Origin: Sedimentisphaerales bacterium
GTDB taxonomy: Bacteria; Planctomycetota; Phycisphaerae; Sedimentisphaerales; Anaerobacaceae
DNA length: 35,871 bases
Direction of reading: 5' to 3'
Assembly (NCBI GenBank): GCA_016927855.1
Contig: JAFGLV010000140.1
Span: 1 to 35,871 of the forward strand
The stretch's first letter is position 1; every line of letters begins with the position of its first letter. Of this stretch, positions 1 to 10,788 are shown one piece after another. The notes under the pieces were generated by a model. That model was not told where the DNA came from. It made no database searches and was given only the letters and a program-made list of their open reading frames with translations. Position numbers and translations under genes: made by a program.

Positions 1-1092
1 GGGCTGGCTGAGGCCCTCGGATTGGTGACTTCCGTTGTCCCAAGCCGCACGCCGAAGCCGGTACTGCGCTGCGTTCGGATCGCGGCCGGGCCCAAGGACG
101 TCACGATCTGCGCGACCAACCTGGAGGTCGGCCTCAATTACCGCCTTTCTGAGGTCGAGGTTGCCCGCGAGGGTGAGATCGTCGTTGAGGCCAATCACTT
201 GGCCGACATCGTGCGCGAGAGTACCGAGGATGTTCTGGTTCTGGAGGCCAAAGACACGACCTGCGAAATCCGCGGGTCCGACAGCCGGTTTACGGTCTAT
301 GGACAAGACCCGAAGCAATACCCGAGGGTTCCTTCACTGGAGGAAGGCGAGGGTGATTTGGCCATCAGTCTCGAGCAGTTGCAGAGCGGCATTCAGCAGA
401 GCCTATTCGCAACCGCCAAGGAGAGCAGCCGCTACGCGATCAACGGCGTGCTCTGGGAGACAAAGGGCAAGAAGCTGATGCTGGTCGCGACGGACGGAAG
501 GCGGCTGGCCCGCTGCCGGGTGGATCTCGAAAAGGCCCCCAAGCAAGAGAACGCGGCACAGAAGATTATTGTGCCGGCCAAAACAATGGCTTTGCTGGAG
601 AAGCTCACAGCTCATGACAAGGAGTCCGTGACGGTCAAGCTCGTCGACAACCAGATTCTCATGAGATGTGCTAATGTCGTGATAAGCTCCAACCTGGTTG
701 AGGGCAATTTCCCAAAATATGAGGACATCATTCCTTCGGACTACGACAAGAAGCTGACACTGACGCGGGAAGCGGTGCTAAGCGGTGTGCGGCGAGCGGC
801 GCTTTTGACGAGCGACGAATCCAAGGGTATCAAGCTCTCGGTCAACGGGCAGAAGAAGACGCTGGTCTTCTCCGGCAGTTCGCCGGAGGCCGGCGCCGCG
901 GAAGTCAGCATGCCCATTGAGTACGCCGGTGAATCTATCGACGTCGGTTTCAACCCTCAGTTCTTGATCGACGTCCTGCGGGTTATGCGCGCCGACGCGT
1001 TCGAGTTGGAGTTGGGTCAGCCTGATCGACCAGGCCTGCTCCGGTGCGGTCCGGATTTCCTGTACGTCCTTATGCCCATCAACCTCGGTTGA
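1..1092 (+). CDS. dnaN: DNA polymerase III beta subunit (sliding clamp), 5' end cut by window
   Basis: The product is the ring-shaped clamp that holds DNA polymerase III on DNA. The reading frame is open from base 1 and the first residues visible (LAEALGLVTSVVPSRTPKPV) match the start of helix 1 and strand 1 of the beta clamp, so only about ten N-terminal residues lie outside the window. A TTG at 22 is therefore not the real start. The three clamp domains follow in order, including the domain-2 stretch with ATDGRRLA and the C-terminal ending YVLMPINLG, which resembles the usual YVLMPMRL end. The total of about 363 residues fits the family. It is followed by a dciA-like gene and gyrB in the same direction, a classic origin-proximal set. 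Confidence 0.96.
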   Translation, partial: GLAEALGLVTSVVPSRTPKPVLRCVRIAAGPKDVTICATNLEVGLNYRLSEVEVAREGEIVVEANHLADIVRESTEDVLVLEAKDTTCEIRGSDSRFTVYGQDPKQYPRVPSLEEGEGDLAISLEQLQSGIQQSLFATAKESSRYAINGVLWETKGKKLMLVATDGRRLARCRVDLEKAPKQENAAQKIIVPAKTMALLEKLTAHDKESVTVKLVDNQILMRCANVVISSNLVEGNFPKYEDIIPSDYDKKLTLTREAVLSGVRRAALLTSDESKGIKLSVNGQKKTLVFSGSSPEAGAAEVSMPIEYAGESIDVGFNPQFLIDVLRVMRADAFELELGQPDRPGLLRCGPDFLYVLMPINLG

Positions 1093-1220
1093 GGAATGTC
1101 TGCGTAAGCCTTGGCGGCGCAACCACCGTGCAGGAAGGACTTTCATTCAAACGCAGCGAACGATGGGCCCGGCTTCGGCCTTCGATGGGCGGCTGCTCGT
1201 ATACATCAGGACAAGCACTC

Positions 1221-1529
1221 ATGGATCGAGAAGAATGGCGTGAACCGTGCAGGATGGGCGACATCGCGGGTGGGATCCTCGCCGGCCTGACACCCATGTA
1301 CGAGCGGTGCAGTACGGTCGCGGAGGCCTGGAACCAGGTCCTGCCGCCGGGCCTGCGAGCGCACTGCCGCATCGGGGGTTTCAAAGGCGGATGCCTCCGC
1401 GTCGTGGTGGATGCCGCCAGTTACATGTATGAATTGCAGTTGTGCAAGGCTGAGTTGCTCAAGGAGTTGCAGAGGCTCTGTCCCGGTACAGGCCTGCACC
1501 GCGTTCAGATAGGCATGGCGCGGGAGTGA
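1221..1529 (+). CDS. dciA: DciA-like (DUF721) replicative helicase loader
   Basis: This small protein (102 residues) has the DUF721 pattern: a tryptophan-containing helix (AEAWNQVLPPGLRAHC), a strand pair around GGCLRVVVDAASYMYEL, and a final helix KAELLKELQRL before a short strand. DciA proteins help load the replicative helicase DnaB in bacteria that lack DnaC or DnaI. The frame is open further upstream to 1044, overlapping dnaN, but the ATG at 1221 has AGGA nine bases before it and gives the usual family length, so it is preferred. The position between dnaN and gyrB supports a role in replication. The family match is by pattern recognition only, and divergence is high. Confidence 0.75.
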   Translation: MDREEWREPCRMGDIAGGILAGLTPMYERCSTVAEAWNQVLPPGLRAHCRIGGFKGGCLRVVVDAASYMYELQLCKAELLKELQRLCPGTGLHRVQIGMARE

Positions 1530-4088
<2,559 letters not shown>

Positions 4089-4095
4089 AGAGAAG

Positions 4096-4121
4096 GCCCC
4101 CAGCGTCGAAACACCGGGGGC
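4096..4121. terminator. Hairpin between convergent gyrB and the exported-protein gene
   Basis: GGCCCC-type arm 4096-4101 pairs with 4116-4121 (six G-C pairs, 14-base loop). Read on the minus strand, the stem is followed by CTTCTCTTT, so it most resembles a terminator for the minus-strand operon ending at 4150. It may also serve gyrB, whose stop is seven bases upstream. The T-tract is weak on the plus side. Confidence 0.45.
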
Positions 4122-4149
4122 TTGATTCAAGCCAGTCTGTTCGCCCGTC

Positions 4150-5190
4150 CTATCGGCGGTAACCTGTGCTGATGGAGGTCGTTACACCACGACCAGCGCC
4201 GGCGCCGAGCTGCGGATGGCTGATGATCTGGACCTTCTGGCGGAACTGCTCCAGGCTGGAATCACCTTTGGCGTAAGCACTTATGTCGGCAACCTTCGCG
4301 CGGATCGTCAGGACCGTCGCTGCCGACGTGCCGAGACCCGCCGGCAGGCCTCCCCTGTAGACCTTGGTCGCTCCGCTCTTCTCGACAACCAGGACGTCGT
4401 TCGATCCCCGAAGGGTCTCGATTTGCGTGATAGTCGTCGGAACCGGCGCGCCGGTGACGGTCACCACCACCACTTCTGCCGGTGCCAGGACGCGGATGTT
4501 GGCGGCGTGCTTCAACGCCGTGACAAGTGAAGTCTTCAGGTCCTCCACCTGCTCGGCGTTGTACTTGATCACTTCCTTGCCGGAGTCGTTCTCACGCTCC
4601 GAGGCCCCCGGATCGAAGATCTCCTGCTGCGCCTGCACCCAGACGGGATCGACATCCGTCTTGGGTTGCTCCTGCGGGGTCTCTTCTGGTTCGTCCGGCC
4701 CTGGGGCGAGCGGGAAATCAACCCTCATCGTGAACAACGCCCCGAAGCCCTGCAAGTAGATGCTCTGTGCCCCGCGGTCACTCGGCCCCAAGAACACATT
4801 GCCATAGAGGCCCGCGAAATCGGGCAAGACCACGCCTGACGATCGCGCCTGTCCCAGCTTGGACTGGAAGATGCGCGCCATCACGGTCATGTCTTCTGTA
4901 GCGGCGGCGAGATCCTCCACGCCGATGTCCGCCGCCGGTACGACCAGCACCGAGCCGGCGTCGCTCGGTGACGACCCGAACTTGGTCATCATGCCAAGAC
5001 GCGACAGCCTGTCAAGGTCTGCCTTCACTCGCTGCGTTTGGACTGGGACGCTGGCGGGTGCCGGAGGCGCCGGCGCGTTAGATGACCCTGAAACTGGCTC
5101 TGGCGTGGGGACGACCTGGCTCAGAAGGCTGCCGGCGCCAATCAGAACCGTGCCTGCGGCCACGGCGACAATTCGTGTCATAATCTTCAT
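4150..5190 (-). CDS. Exported protein of unknown function, last gene of ECF operon
   Basis: The protein has 346 residues and is not recognised. It starts with a charged N-terminus and a hydrophobic stretch of about residues 6-25, a likely signal peptide, followed by a proline/alanine-rich linker to about residue 50. The body mixes helical and strand-like segments, with an acidic stretch near residues 165-200 and a basic C-terminus ending TGYRR. The start ATG at 5190 has GAGGAGAA just upstream, a strong ribosome binding site. It lies 11 bases downstream of the membrane protein at 5202 and is probably cotranscribed with it and the sigma factor. It is therefore a candidate target or sensor partner of that regulatory pair. 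No enzyme motif is visible. Confidence 0.8.
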   Translation of the reverse strand: MKIMTRIVAVAAGTVLIGAGSLLSQVVPTPEPVSGSSNAPAPPAPASVPVQTQRVKADLDRLSRLGMMTKFGSSPSDAGSVLVVPAADIGVEDLAAATEDMTVMARIFQSKLGQARSSGVVLPDFAGLYGNVFLGPSDRGAQSIYLQGFGALFTMRVDFPLAPGPDEPEETPQEQPKTDVDPVWVQAQQEIFDPGASERENDSGKEVIKYNAEQVEDLKTSLVTALKHAANIRVLAPAEVVVVTVTGAPVPTTITQIETLRGSNDVLVVEKSGATKVYRGGLPAGLGTSAATVLTIRAKVADISAYAKGDSSLEQFRQKVQIISHPQLGAGAGRGVTTSISTGYRR

Positions 5191-5201
5191 GATCTTCTCC
5201 T

Positions 5202-5942
5202 CTAATTCATAGTATCTGGCGTGTCTTGCTTGGGAATGGACGTATCGGTTCGCGTATTGGCCAAATAGCTCACGATCTCGTTGGTCCGTTGCAGCTCGGT
5301 ATGCGTCTGGGAGGCGAGCCTCGTCACGGCGGTGCCGAGTGCGGCGTTCTCCGCGGCGCGGCGCGCCTCGATTTCCTCCAGCGCTGACGCGAATAGCTGT
5401 CTATCCTGCTGCCGACTGGTCTTGAAGTCGTCGATGAGCTCGCTGAGAAGCTGAGTCGTCACCGTGTTGGAGGCGGTGAACGCCTGAACCGCGGCGCGGT
5501 CCAAATCGGCACGGTATTGCTCTGTCAGCGCATCGCTCATGCGGATGTAGCCTGCGACCATCGCCTGGCGAAACTCCTGCATGACCTCTTCGGAGACGCG
5601 CTGGCGAATGGCCGGCTCCAGCGAGGCTGTCAGGGAAGGCAACAGCGTCGCGCGGAGTTCATCGAGGTCCGGCTTGGGCGCGGTGATCCTGCCGAACGCG
5701 TACCCCGCGGCAACGAGCACGACAGCGGCCGCGGCCAACCTCGTCGCGGACCAGAGCACCAGCCTCGTCGGCCGGGTCTGGCCTGCCGTAGCGTGCGATC
5801 CTGCGCCGGCGCGCTGCGCTTGAGCCTGGGCCAGTTGCGCAAGTGTTTCATTCACAATCGCTTGAGGCGGCTCGGACGATACGCCGCGCTGCTTCAAATC
5901 GGCGATGGCTCTTTCCAGAATGTCGTCTCTCTCATCTTTCAT
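5202..5942 (-). CDS. Single-pass membrane protein, probable anti-sigma factor
   Basis: This 246-residue protein has an N-terminal cytoplasmic part (1-62), one hydrophobic segment at about 66-87 (RLAAAAVVLVAAGYAFG), and a long, mostly helical, coiled-coil-like outer part rich in Glu, Arg, Ala and Gln. Its start codon overlaps the stop of the upstream sigma-factor gene (ATGA, 5939-5942), which implies translational coupling. That position and topology are typical of anti-sigma factors. It lacks the H-x3-C-x2-C zinc motif found in the other anti-sigma gene of this window, so the assignment rests on context and topology. A membrane scaffold or sensor is the alternative. Confidence 0.65.
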   Translation of the reverse strand: MKDERDDILERAIADLKQRGVSSEPPQAIVNETLAQLAQAQAQRAGAGSHATAGQTRPTRLVLWSATRLAAAAVVLVAAGYAFGRITAPKPDLDELRATLLPSLTASLEPAIRQRVSEEVMQEFRQAMVAGYIRMSDALTEQYRADLDRAAVQAFTASNTVTTQLLSELIDDFKTSRQQDRQLFASALEEIEARRAAENAALGTAVTRLASQTHTELQRTNEIVSYLANTRTDTSIPKQDTPDTMN

Positions 5943-6466
5943 GAGAACACCTCGTCCTTTTCGCTGTCGGCCGGCGCCAGCATCTGCCGCAGCTTCGCTC
6001 TGGCGCGGTGCAGCAGCACGCCGGCGGTAGCGCTCTTGATATTCAGTTGTCTGGCGATCTCGCGGTAGCTCATGTCGTGCAAATACCTCAGGCAGAAGAC
6101 GTTGGCCTCCTGCTCAGGCAGTTGGCTTAGCGATGCAGTCAATTGCTCGGCCAGTTCGAGGTTCTGGCTGCGTCTCGACGGTCCCGGCGCGCCGCTGGGC
6201 ATGTCCTGCCAGTCTGCCGCGTCCATCTCGCGCTGCTTGCGCCGCCTTCTTCGACGGATGCGATCGATCGCGCGCATCGTCGCCAAACGCGTCAGCAAAG
6301 CCGCCATGTTGCGCACGCGCTGGCGCTGCGCCAGCTCGAAGGCCGCGAGGAACGTCTCCTGGTAGCAATCGGCCGCATCATCTCGATTCGCCAGCAGCCG
6401 ATAAGCCGCCTTCCAGACGAGCGGGCCGTGTTCCGTCACGATCGTTTGCCAGTCACACGTCTGCAA
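5939..6466 (-). CDS. ECF-family RNA polymerase sigma factor
   Basis: This 175-residue protein has the sigma-70 region 2 (about 10-75, with DDAADCYQETFLAAF and RAIDRIRRRRRRKQRE) and region 4 (about 110-165, with LPEQEANVFCLRYLHDMSYREIARQLN), joined by a short linker without region 3. This is the layout of extracytoplasmic-function sigma factors, which redirect RNA polymerase to stress or envelope genes. The start is a TTG at 6466, supported by GAGGTGAGGA six to seven bases before it and by the expected length. It heads a three-gene operon with a four-base overlap to the probable anti-sigma gene. Confidence 0.92.
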   Translation of the reverse strand: MQTCDWQTIVTEHGPLVWKAAYRLLANRDDAADCYQETFLAAFELAQRQRVRNMAALLTRLATMRAIDRIRRRRRRKQREMDAADWQDMPSGAPGPSRRSQNLELAEQLTASLSQLPEQEANVFCLRYLHDMSYREIARQLNIKSATAGVLLHRARAKLRQMLAPADSEKDEVFS

Positions 6467-6769
6467 GTGTCGTCCTCACCTCAGCTTGACTCGTTTCGGC
6501 TTCTTCGCTGCGCGATCGCGCCTGCCGGCAGCCGGCTGTGCCGCGACTGCCACATAATACGTCGTCGCACGCTTCGGTTTTATTACAGCATGTCGCGCCG
6601 GCCGCTGAAAGCAAGAGCCGATGTCACTCGGGGTCCAAAAAACTCTCACTTTCTTCCAACACTTTCTGTTTTTTGCTTGCATTGAATCACGTCCGATGGC
6701 AAGATGCCGCTGTCAGGCTCAGGACGATATGGATGCATCAGCGGGAATGCTGGGACATGGAGGCGTTGA
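6467..6769. other. Divergent intergenic region
   Basis: These 303 bases separate the minus-strand sigma operon from the plus-strand TPR gene and must hold promoters for both. A TATTAT is seen on the minus strand (6554-6559) about 80 bases before the sigma start, without a convincing -35. A T-rich patch near 6650-6680 faces the TPR gene. No gene is supported here; a 68-residue minus frame at 6476-6682 has no ribosome binding site. Confidence 0.35.
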
Positions 6770-7477
6770 ATGACCGGCAAGGACAAGAGCAGGATTCACG
6801 CAATAGTCGGCGCATTGCCGCTGTTGGTGTTTCTGGGCTTGACGCTTGCGTTTTCTCAAGGGTGTGCGCAGGGCGGTTCTTCGTCGGCCGGTCTCGAGAC
6901 GGCACCGACCGTTCCGTCCGTGAAGACTGAGAGGGAGTTGCTGCTCGAGATCGACAAGAAGTTCGAGAACCCCGAGGCGCATTACGAGCTCGCGCGTTAC
7001 TATCACACTGGCGGCCAATGGACCAAGGCGGAGTATCACTACGACCGAGCGCTGGGGTTCCGTCCGGGATTGGCGGCGGCGCAGGCCGGTCTGGTGAAGC
7101 TATACGTCGATCACGGTCAACCCGCCAAAGCCGAGCAGTTCGCCAACGGCTATATTGGCCAAGCCTCGCGCAACACGCGCACCACGCTGAGACTGGCCTG
7201 GGAGTTCGAGAACCTGGGCCTCAGTGAGTACGCGATGCGCTGCTTCCGCCAGGCGCTGGCCGGGGCACCGGATTCGTACGAGGCCAACAGGCAAATGGGC
7301 CTTTACTACCTCGGCAAGGGCCAGGACGACCAGGCCCGGCGGTATCTGGCGCGCAGCTTCGAGTTGAATCCGCGCCAGCCCGAAGTCGCCGGGGCCTTGG
7401 GCAGGCTGGGCGTGGTGGTTGAATCGCCGGAGCCCGAGCCTAAGCCTGAGGGGCAGGAGAGAGAGGCGCAAAGATAG
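6770..7477 (+). CDS. TPR-repeat lipoprotein
   Basis: The protein has 235 residues with a hydrophobic N-terminal segment (about 12-30) ending FSQGC, which resembles a lipobox, so it is probably a lipid-anchored envelope protein. From about residue 65 to 205 it consists of tetratricopeptide repeats, for example AHYELARYYHTGGQWTKAEYHY and ANRQMGLYYLGKGQDDQARRYL. These form a superhelix used to bind partner proteins. The C-terminus is a charged Pro/Glu/Lys tail. GGAGG sits six bases before the ATG. It stands alone between a divergent promoter region and a strong terminator at 7526, so it appears to be a single-gene unit. The partner is unknown. Confidence 0.85.
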   Translation: MTGKDKSRIHAIVGALPLLVFLGLTLAFSQGCAQGGSSSAGLETAPTVPSVKTERELLLEIDKKFENPEAHYELARYYHTGGQWTKAEYHYDRALGFRPGLAAAQAGLVKLYVDHGQPAKAEQFANGYIGQASRNTRTTLRLAWEFENLGLSEYAMRCFRQALAGAPDSYEANRQMGLYYLGKGQDDQARRYLARSFELNPRQPEVAGALGRLGVVVESPEPEPKPEGQEREAQR

Positions 7478-7525
7478 CAGTGGTGGTAGCTTAGCGACCA
7501 CCGATCGTATTGAGGTTTTTCATTG

Positions 7526-7559
7526 CCCCGTGGCGAACGGATGCGCTGCGGGGTTTTTT
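7526..7559 (+). terminator. Strong intrinsic terminator after TPR gene
   Basis: The ten-pair stem 7526-7535 / 7544-7553 (CCCCG with CGGGG at the base, two G-T pairs inside, eight-base loop) is followed at once by six T residues at 7554-7559. This is the clearest rho-independent terminator in the window and separates the TPR gene from uxaE. Confidence 0.85.
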
Positions 7560-7702
7560 GTTGCGCCGCGCAGGCCGGCCGACGCGGAGATTGCTTGCTT
7601 TTCGCGCGGCATCAATTATGTTGCTACTGCGACAGCCACGCGTCGCAGGCGCTTGGCGCGGACGCCCGCCAGATCCGCCGACCGCTTTTCAAGAGGTGCT
7701 GC

Positions 7703-8953
7703 ATGATTCTCGGCAAGTACTCGTTTGGCATCGGTGACCGGTTTGGCCACCAGGGCAAGGCGCAGCTCGCCGGTCTGATCAAGGCCAAGACCGAAGGCGT
7801 GGACATCACGCCGGTGTGGAACAAGTCCAACCGCGAGCACAGCATCATCGGCACGAAACCTGCCGACGTTCGGCGCGAGGCCGACGAAGCGGTCGCCGCG
7901 TGCGGGTGGACCGGTCCTTACCTCGTCGACGCCGATCACATCGGGCTGTCCAACGTGGACGGGTTTCTCGATGCCAGCGACTTCTTCACCCTTGATGTGG
8001 CCGACTTTATCGGACGACCCGCCGGCGCGAGCGACGTAAGTGCCTTTTTCGGAAGGCATTCGGACTTGGTCGGGACGCTGGAGATCCAGGGAATCGAGAA
8101 GCCGCTGGATGTGAGCGAGACCTCTCTCCAGTCGATTGCATCGAAATACCTGGTCGCAGTCAAGGAAGCCGGCAAGATCTATCGTCACGTGGCCTCCAAG
8201 AAGGGCGCCGACGCCTTCGTGACGGAAGTGTCGATGGACGAGACAGATGCGCCGCAGACGCCGGTAGAGTTGCTGGTGATCCTGGCCGCCCTCGCGGACG
8301 AGGGGATCCCGGCCCAGACGATCGCGCCCAAGTTCAGTGGCCGGTTCAACAAAGGCGTGGACTACGTCGGCGAGATCGACCGCTTCGCTTGGGAGTTCGA
8401 GGCGGACCTTGCAGTGATTCAGTTTGCCGTCAGCCGGTTCGCGTTGCCGGAAAACCTCAAGCTCAGCATCCATTCCGGCAGCGACAAGTTCTCCATCTAC
8501 GAGCCGATCCAGAAGGCGATGAAGCAATTCGACGCCGGCCTGCACCTCAAGACCGCCGGCACGACGTGGCTGGAGGAGCTGATCGGCCTGGCCCTGGCCG
8601 GCGACGACGGCCTGACCATCGCCAAAGAGGTCTACTCGACCGCACTGAAACGTATCGACGAGTTGTGTGGGCCCTACGCGACCGTGATCGACATCAAGAG
8701 GAGCTGGCTGCCGCCCTTGGAGGAGGTCACGAGCTGGGATGGCGAATTGTTCGCACAGGCCTTGCGCCACGATCCGTTCTGTGCCTGCTACCGCCCGAAC
8801 CTGCGACAACTCCTGCACGTCGCCTACAAAGTGGCCGCGGAGATGGGCTCGCGCTTCACCGACGCGCTGGAGCAGCACGAGGACATCATCGCCGAAGAGG
8901 TCACGACGAACATCTTCGAGCGGCACGTCCGACCGCTGTTCCTGGAAGAATAG
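7703..8953 (+). CDS. uxaE: Tagaturonate epimerase family protein (UxaE-like)
   Basis: The 416-residue product matches the UxaE family, which interconverts D-tagaturonate and D-fructuronate in hexuronate catabolism and is metal-dependent. The motifs recognised are FGIGDRFG near the N-terminus, VDADHIGL (75-82), EVSMDETDAPQTP (175-187), LSIHSGSDKFSIY (264-276) and KTAGTTWLEEL (about 283-293), in the same order as in the Thermotoga enzyme. The frame is open upstream to 7523, but the ATG at 7703 has AAGAGGTG four bases before it and starts the conserved region, while the upstream part overlaps a terminator. No other uronate gene is adjacent, so the pathway context comes only from the GH30 and esterase genes elsewhere in the window. 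Confidence 0.85.
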   Translation: MILGKYSFGIGDRFGHQGKAQLAGLIKAKTEGVDITPVWNKSNREHSIIGTKPADVRREADEAVAACGWTGPYLVDADHIGLSNVDGFLDASDFFTLDVADFIGRPAGASDVSAFFGRHSDLVGTLEIQGIEKPLDVSETSLQSIASKYLVAVKEAGKIYRHVASKKGADAFVTEVSMDETDAPQTPVELLVILAALADEGIPAQTIAPKFSGRFNKGVDYVGEIDRFAWEFEADLAVIQFAVSRFALPENLKLSIHSGSDKFSIYEPIQKAMKQFDAGLHLKTAGTTWLEELIGLALAGDDGLTIAKEVYSTALKRIDELCGPYATVIDIKRSWLPPLEEVTSWDGELFAQALRHDPFCACYRPNLRQLLHVAYKVAAEMGSRFTDALEQHEDIIAEEVTTNIFERHVRPLFLEE

Positions 8954-9001
8954 ATAGGATGGGGTATATAGAGTTTTTTGTGTCGCTCGGCGTGATTGAC
9001 T

Positions 9002-10066
9002 TCAGAGGAACTCGACCAAGGCAGCAAAAGCGGTGAAACCGGCGCCGAAGGAAACGAGCACCGCTTTCCCATTTGCGCCTGGGCGCGCGTCGCGGAGCGT
9101 TCGGCTCAAGACGAACATCACCGAAGGCGACGACATGTTGCCATAGTCGCGGAAGACCTCGTAGCTGAAGCGTAACATCTCCGGCGTCAATCCGAGGTGC
9201 TTCTCGATAGCTCTGAGCACTTGGGTGCCGCCTGGGTGAACGACCCACCGGCCGATGTCGCCTGGCGTCAGGCCGTGTCTGGCCAGCAGGCGGCCTGTTG
9301 CCTGTGCCACAGCTCTGGCGCCGATGGCTGGGACGCTGCGAGCCAGGACGTTTCGCAACCTCCCCCGTTCCGTGGTATAGCGGAGGTGGTCGCGGTACTT
9401 CGGTTGTGTCACCGACTCGAAGTCGACGAGCTTCAGGAGACCGCCGGCGCAGTTGCCATTGACGTTAGCCTGCAACACCGCGGCCGACGCGCCGTCGGCG
9501 AAGATGCTGTTGCTGACGATCAGGTCCGGATCGGGGCCCTGGAAGAACGTCGCCGAGCAGATCTCAACGGACAAACACAAGACCGTCTGTTTGGCGCCCG
9601 ACTGGATCATCCGGCCAGCAGCCTCGAGGTTCGGAATCGCGCCGCCGCAGCCCATCCCCATCAGATCGAGAACCGTCGCGTGGCTGGGCAAGCCCAAGTC
9701 GCCGAGAAGATAAGACGACAGCCCTGGGCACAGGTAGCCCGTGCACGTGTTGACGATGAGGCCCTCGACCTCGCCTGGCGTCAGTCCCGCTTGATCCAGC
9801 GCGGTCCGCGCCGCCTGGGCAGCGATATGCCGAGCGTGCCTGGCAAAGCGCCGAATGAGAAGCTCGGGGTCGGTTGCGCAGATCTCCTCATCGGCATCCA
9901 CCCCGATGTAACGCCCTCGAATGGGACCGTCCAGCAGCAGTCTCTCGTATAGGTCTTTCTCTCTCGGCTCCAGGGAGAAATGCGCGTCGAGGACGTCAAA
10001 GACCTCTCGCTGCGAGGCGTAGCGCGCCGGGTTCGCAGTAGCCAGGGCGGTCAGAATCGCCTGCAT
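9002..10066 (-). CDS. Type III polyketide synthase (chalcone/stilbene synthase family)
   Basis: The 354-residue protein is a homodimeric condensing enzyme of the chalcone synthase family, which extends an acyl-CoA starter with malonyl-CoA and cyclises the product. The catalytic triad is visible: Cys140 in GMGCGG, His277 in WVVHPGG and Asn310 in DYGNMSSPS, with the C-terminal GAGFTAFAALVEF loop. The start ATG at 10066 has AGGAGG before it; the frame is open to 10252 but that extension lies inside the methyltransferase gene in another frame. It overlaps the end of the methyltransferase gene by 16 bases, so the two are translationally coupled. Bacterial relatives make alkylresorcinols, alkylpyrones or tetrahydroxynaphthalene; the sequence alone does not tell which. 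Confidence 0.95.
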   Translation of the reverse strand: MQAILTALATANPARYASQREVFDVLDAHFSLEPREKDLYERLLLDGPIRGRYIGVDADEEICATDPELLIRRFARHARHIAAQAARTALDQAGLTPGEVEGLIVNTCTGYLCPGLSSYLLGDLGLPSHATVLDLMGMGCGGAIPNLEAAGRMIQSGAKQTVLCLSVEICSATFFQGPDPDLIVSNSIFADGASAAVLQANVNGNCAGGLLKLVDFESVTQPKYRDHLRYTTERGRLRNVLARSVPAIGARAVAQATGRLLARHGLTPGDIGRWVVHPGGTQVLRAIEKHLGLTPEMLRFSYEVFRDYGNMSSPSVMFVLSRTLRDARPGANGKAVLVSFGAGFTAFAALVEFL

Positions 10067-10788
10067 GATCCCTCCTGGCGGTCGAACCGGACGATGCCTG
10101 CCACCCGACAGAACCAGTGTCTTTCCACTCGCGGCGCTGGGTCGTGCGCCAGCAGAATCATCGACAGCTCCAGCGGTCTGAATCCGCGCGCGATCGAAAG
10201 CAAAGCGTCGTGCCGGATCTCCGGCTCGATCCCGATCGTCAGCAGCCGGCAAACGAGATAGTTCAGTGCGCAGCGGCGCAGATCGTTGATAAGCAAGGCC
10301 TTGCGTACGAAACCGTGCAGGCGTCCGATCACCCGGCCTATGCCCTCGGCGCTGAGATGGTGGAAGAACATCGAACCGATGGCGTAGTCGAACTCGTGGA
10401 TGGGCTCATAGTCGAGGATGTCGGCCCTCTCGGTAACGATCGCTTCGCGGCCCTCACGCTCGGCGGCCTCTTGCGCCAGCGCCAACGCCTCGGCGTGGTG
10501 GTCGAGACAGGTGAATTCGAGCCGGTAGCCGTGCTTGGCGCCCCAGCGCGCCAGAGTCAACGGGATCTCGGCGCTTCCCGACCCGAGATCGAGGATGCGC
10601 GCGCTGCGCACGTTGGACCGGGCCAGCTCGCGCGCCAGGAAGTTGCGCACCACGCGCGTGCCTCCGCCGGCGCTGTTGGCGAACTTCATGAAGCCATAGC
10701 TTCGCTCGACCAGCCCCCGGTCGGCGTCAGGACGATCCAGAAGCTCCACATCGCGTGCTCGCTCGTCAAACATGCCAAAGTCCTCCAT
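10051..10788 (-). CDS. SAM-dependent methyltransferase of the PKS operon
   Basis: The 245-residue protein is a class I methyltransferase. Motif I is ILDLGSGSAEIPLTL (about 65-79), the acidic residue that binds the ribose of SAM is in FTCLDHH (about 92-98), and a later motif is seen at FDYAIGSMFFHHL. It sits between the U32-like gene (23-base overlap) and the type III PKS gene (16-base overlap). Methyltransferases next to type III PKS genes usually methylate the phenolic product, and that is the likely role here. Two starts are possible: ATG at 10788 with AGGA eight bases before it, and ATG at 10773 with GGAGGA. The choice changes only five residues. Confidence 0.9.
   Translation of the reverse strand: MEDFGMFDERARDVELLDRPDADRGLVERSYGFMKFANSAGGGTRVVRNFLARELARSNVRSARILDLGSGSAEIPLTLARWGAKHGYRLEFTCLDHHAEALALAQEAAEREGREAIVTERADILDYEPIHEFDYAIGSMFFHHLSAEGIGRVIGRLHGFVRKALLINDLRRCALNYLVCRLLTIGIEPEIRHDALLSIARGFRPLELSMILLAHDPAPRVERHWFCRVAGIVRFDRQEGSCRRF

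Noticed and set aside
6476..6682. 68-codon minus frame before the sigma gene
   Set aside because: There is no ribosome binding site, and it lies in a divergent promoter region where a gene is unlikely.
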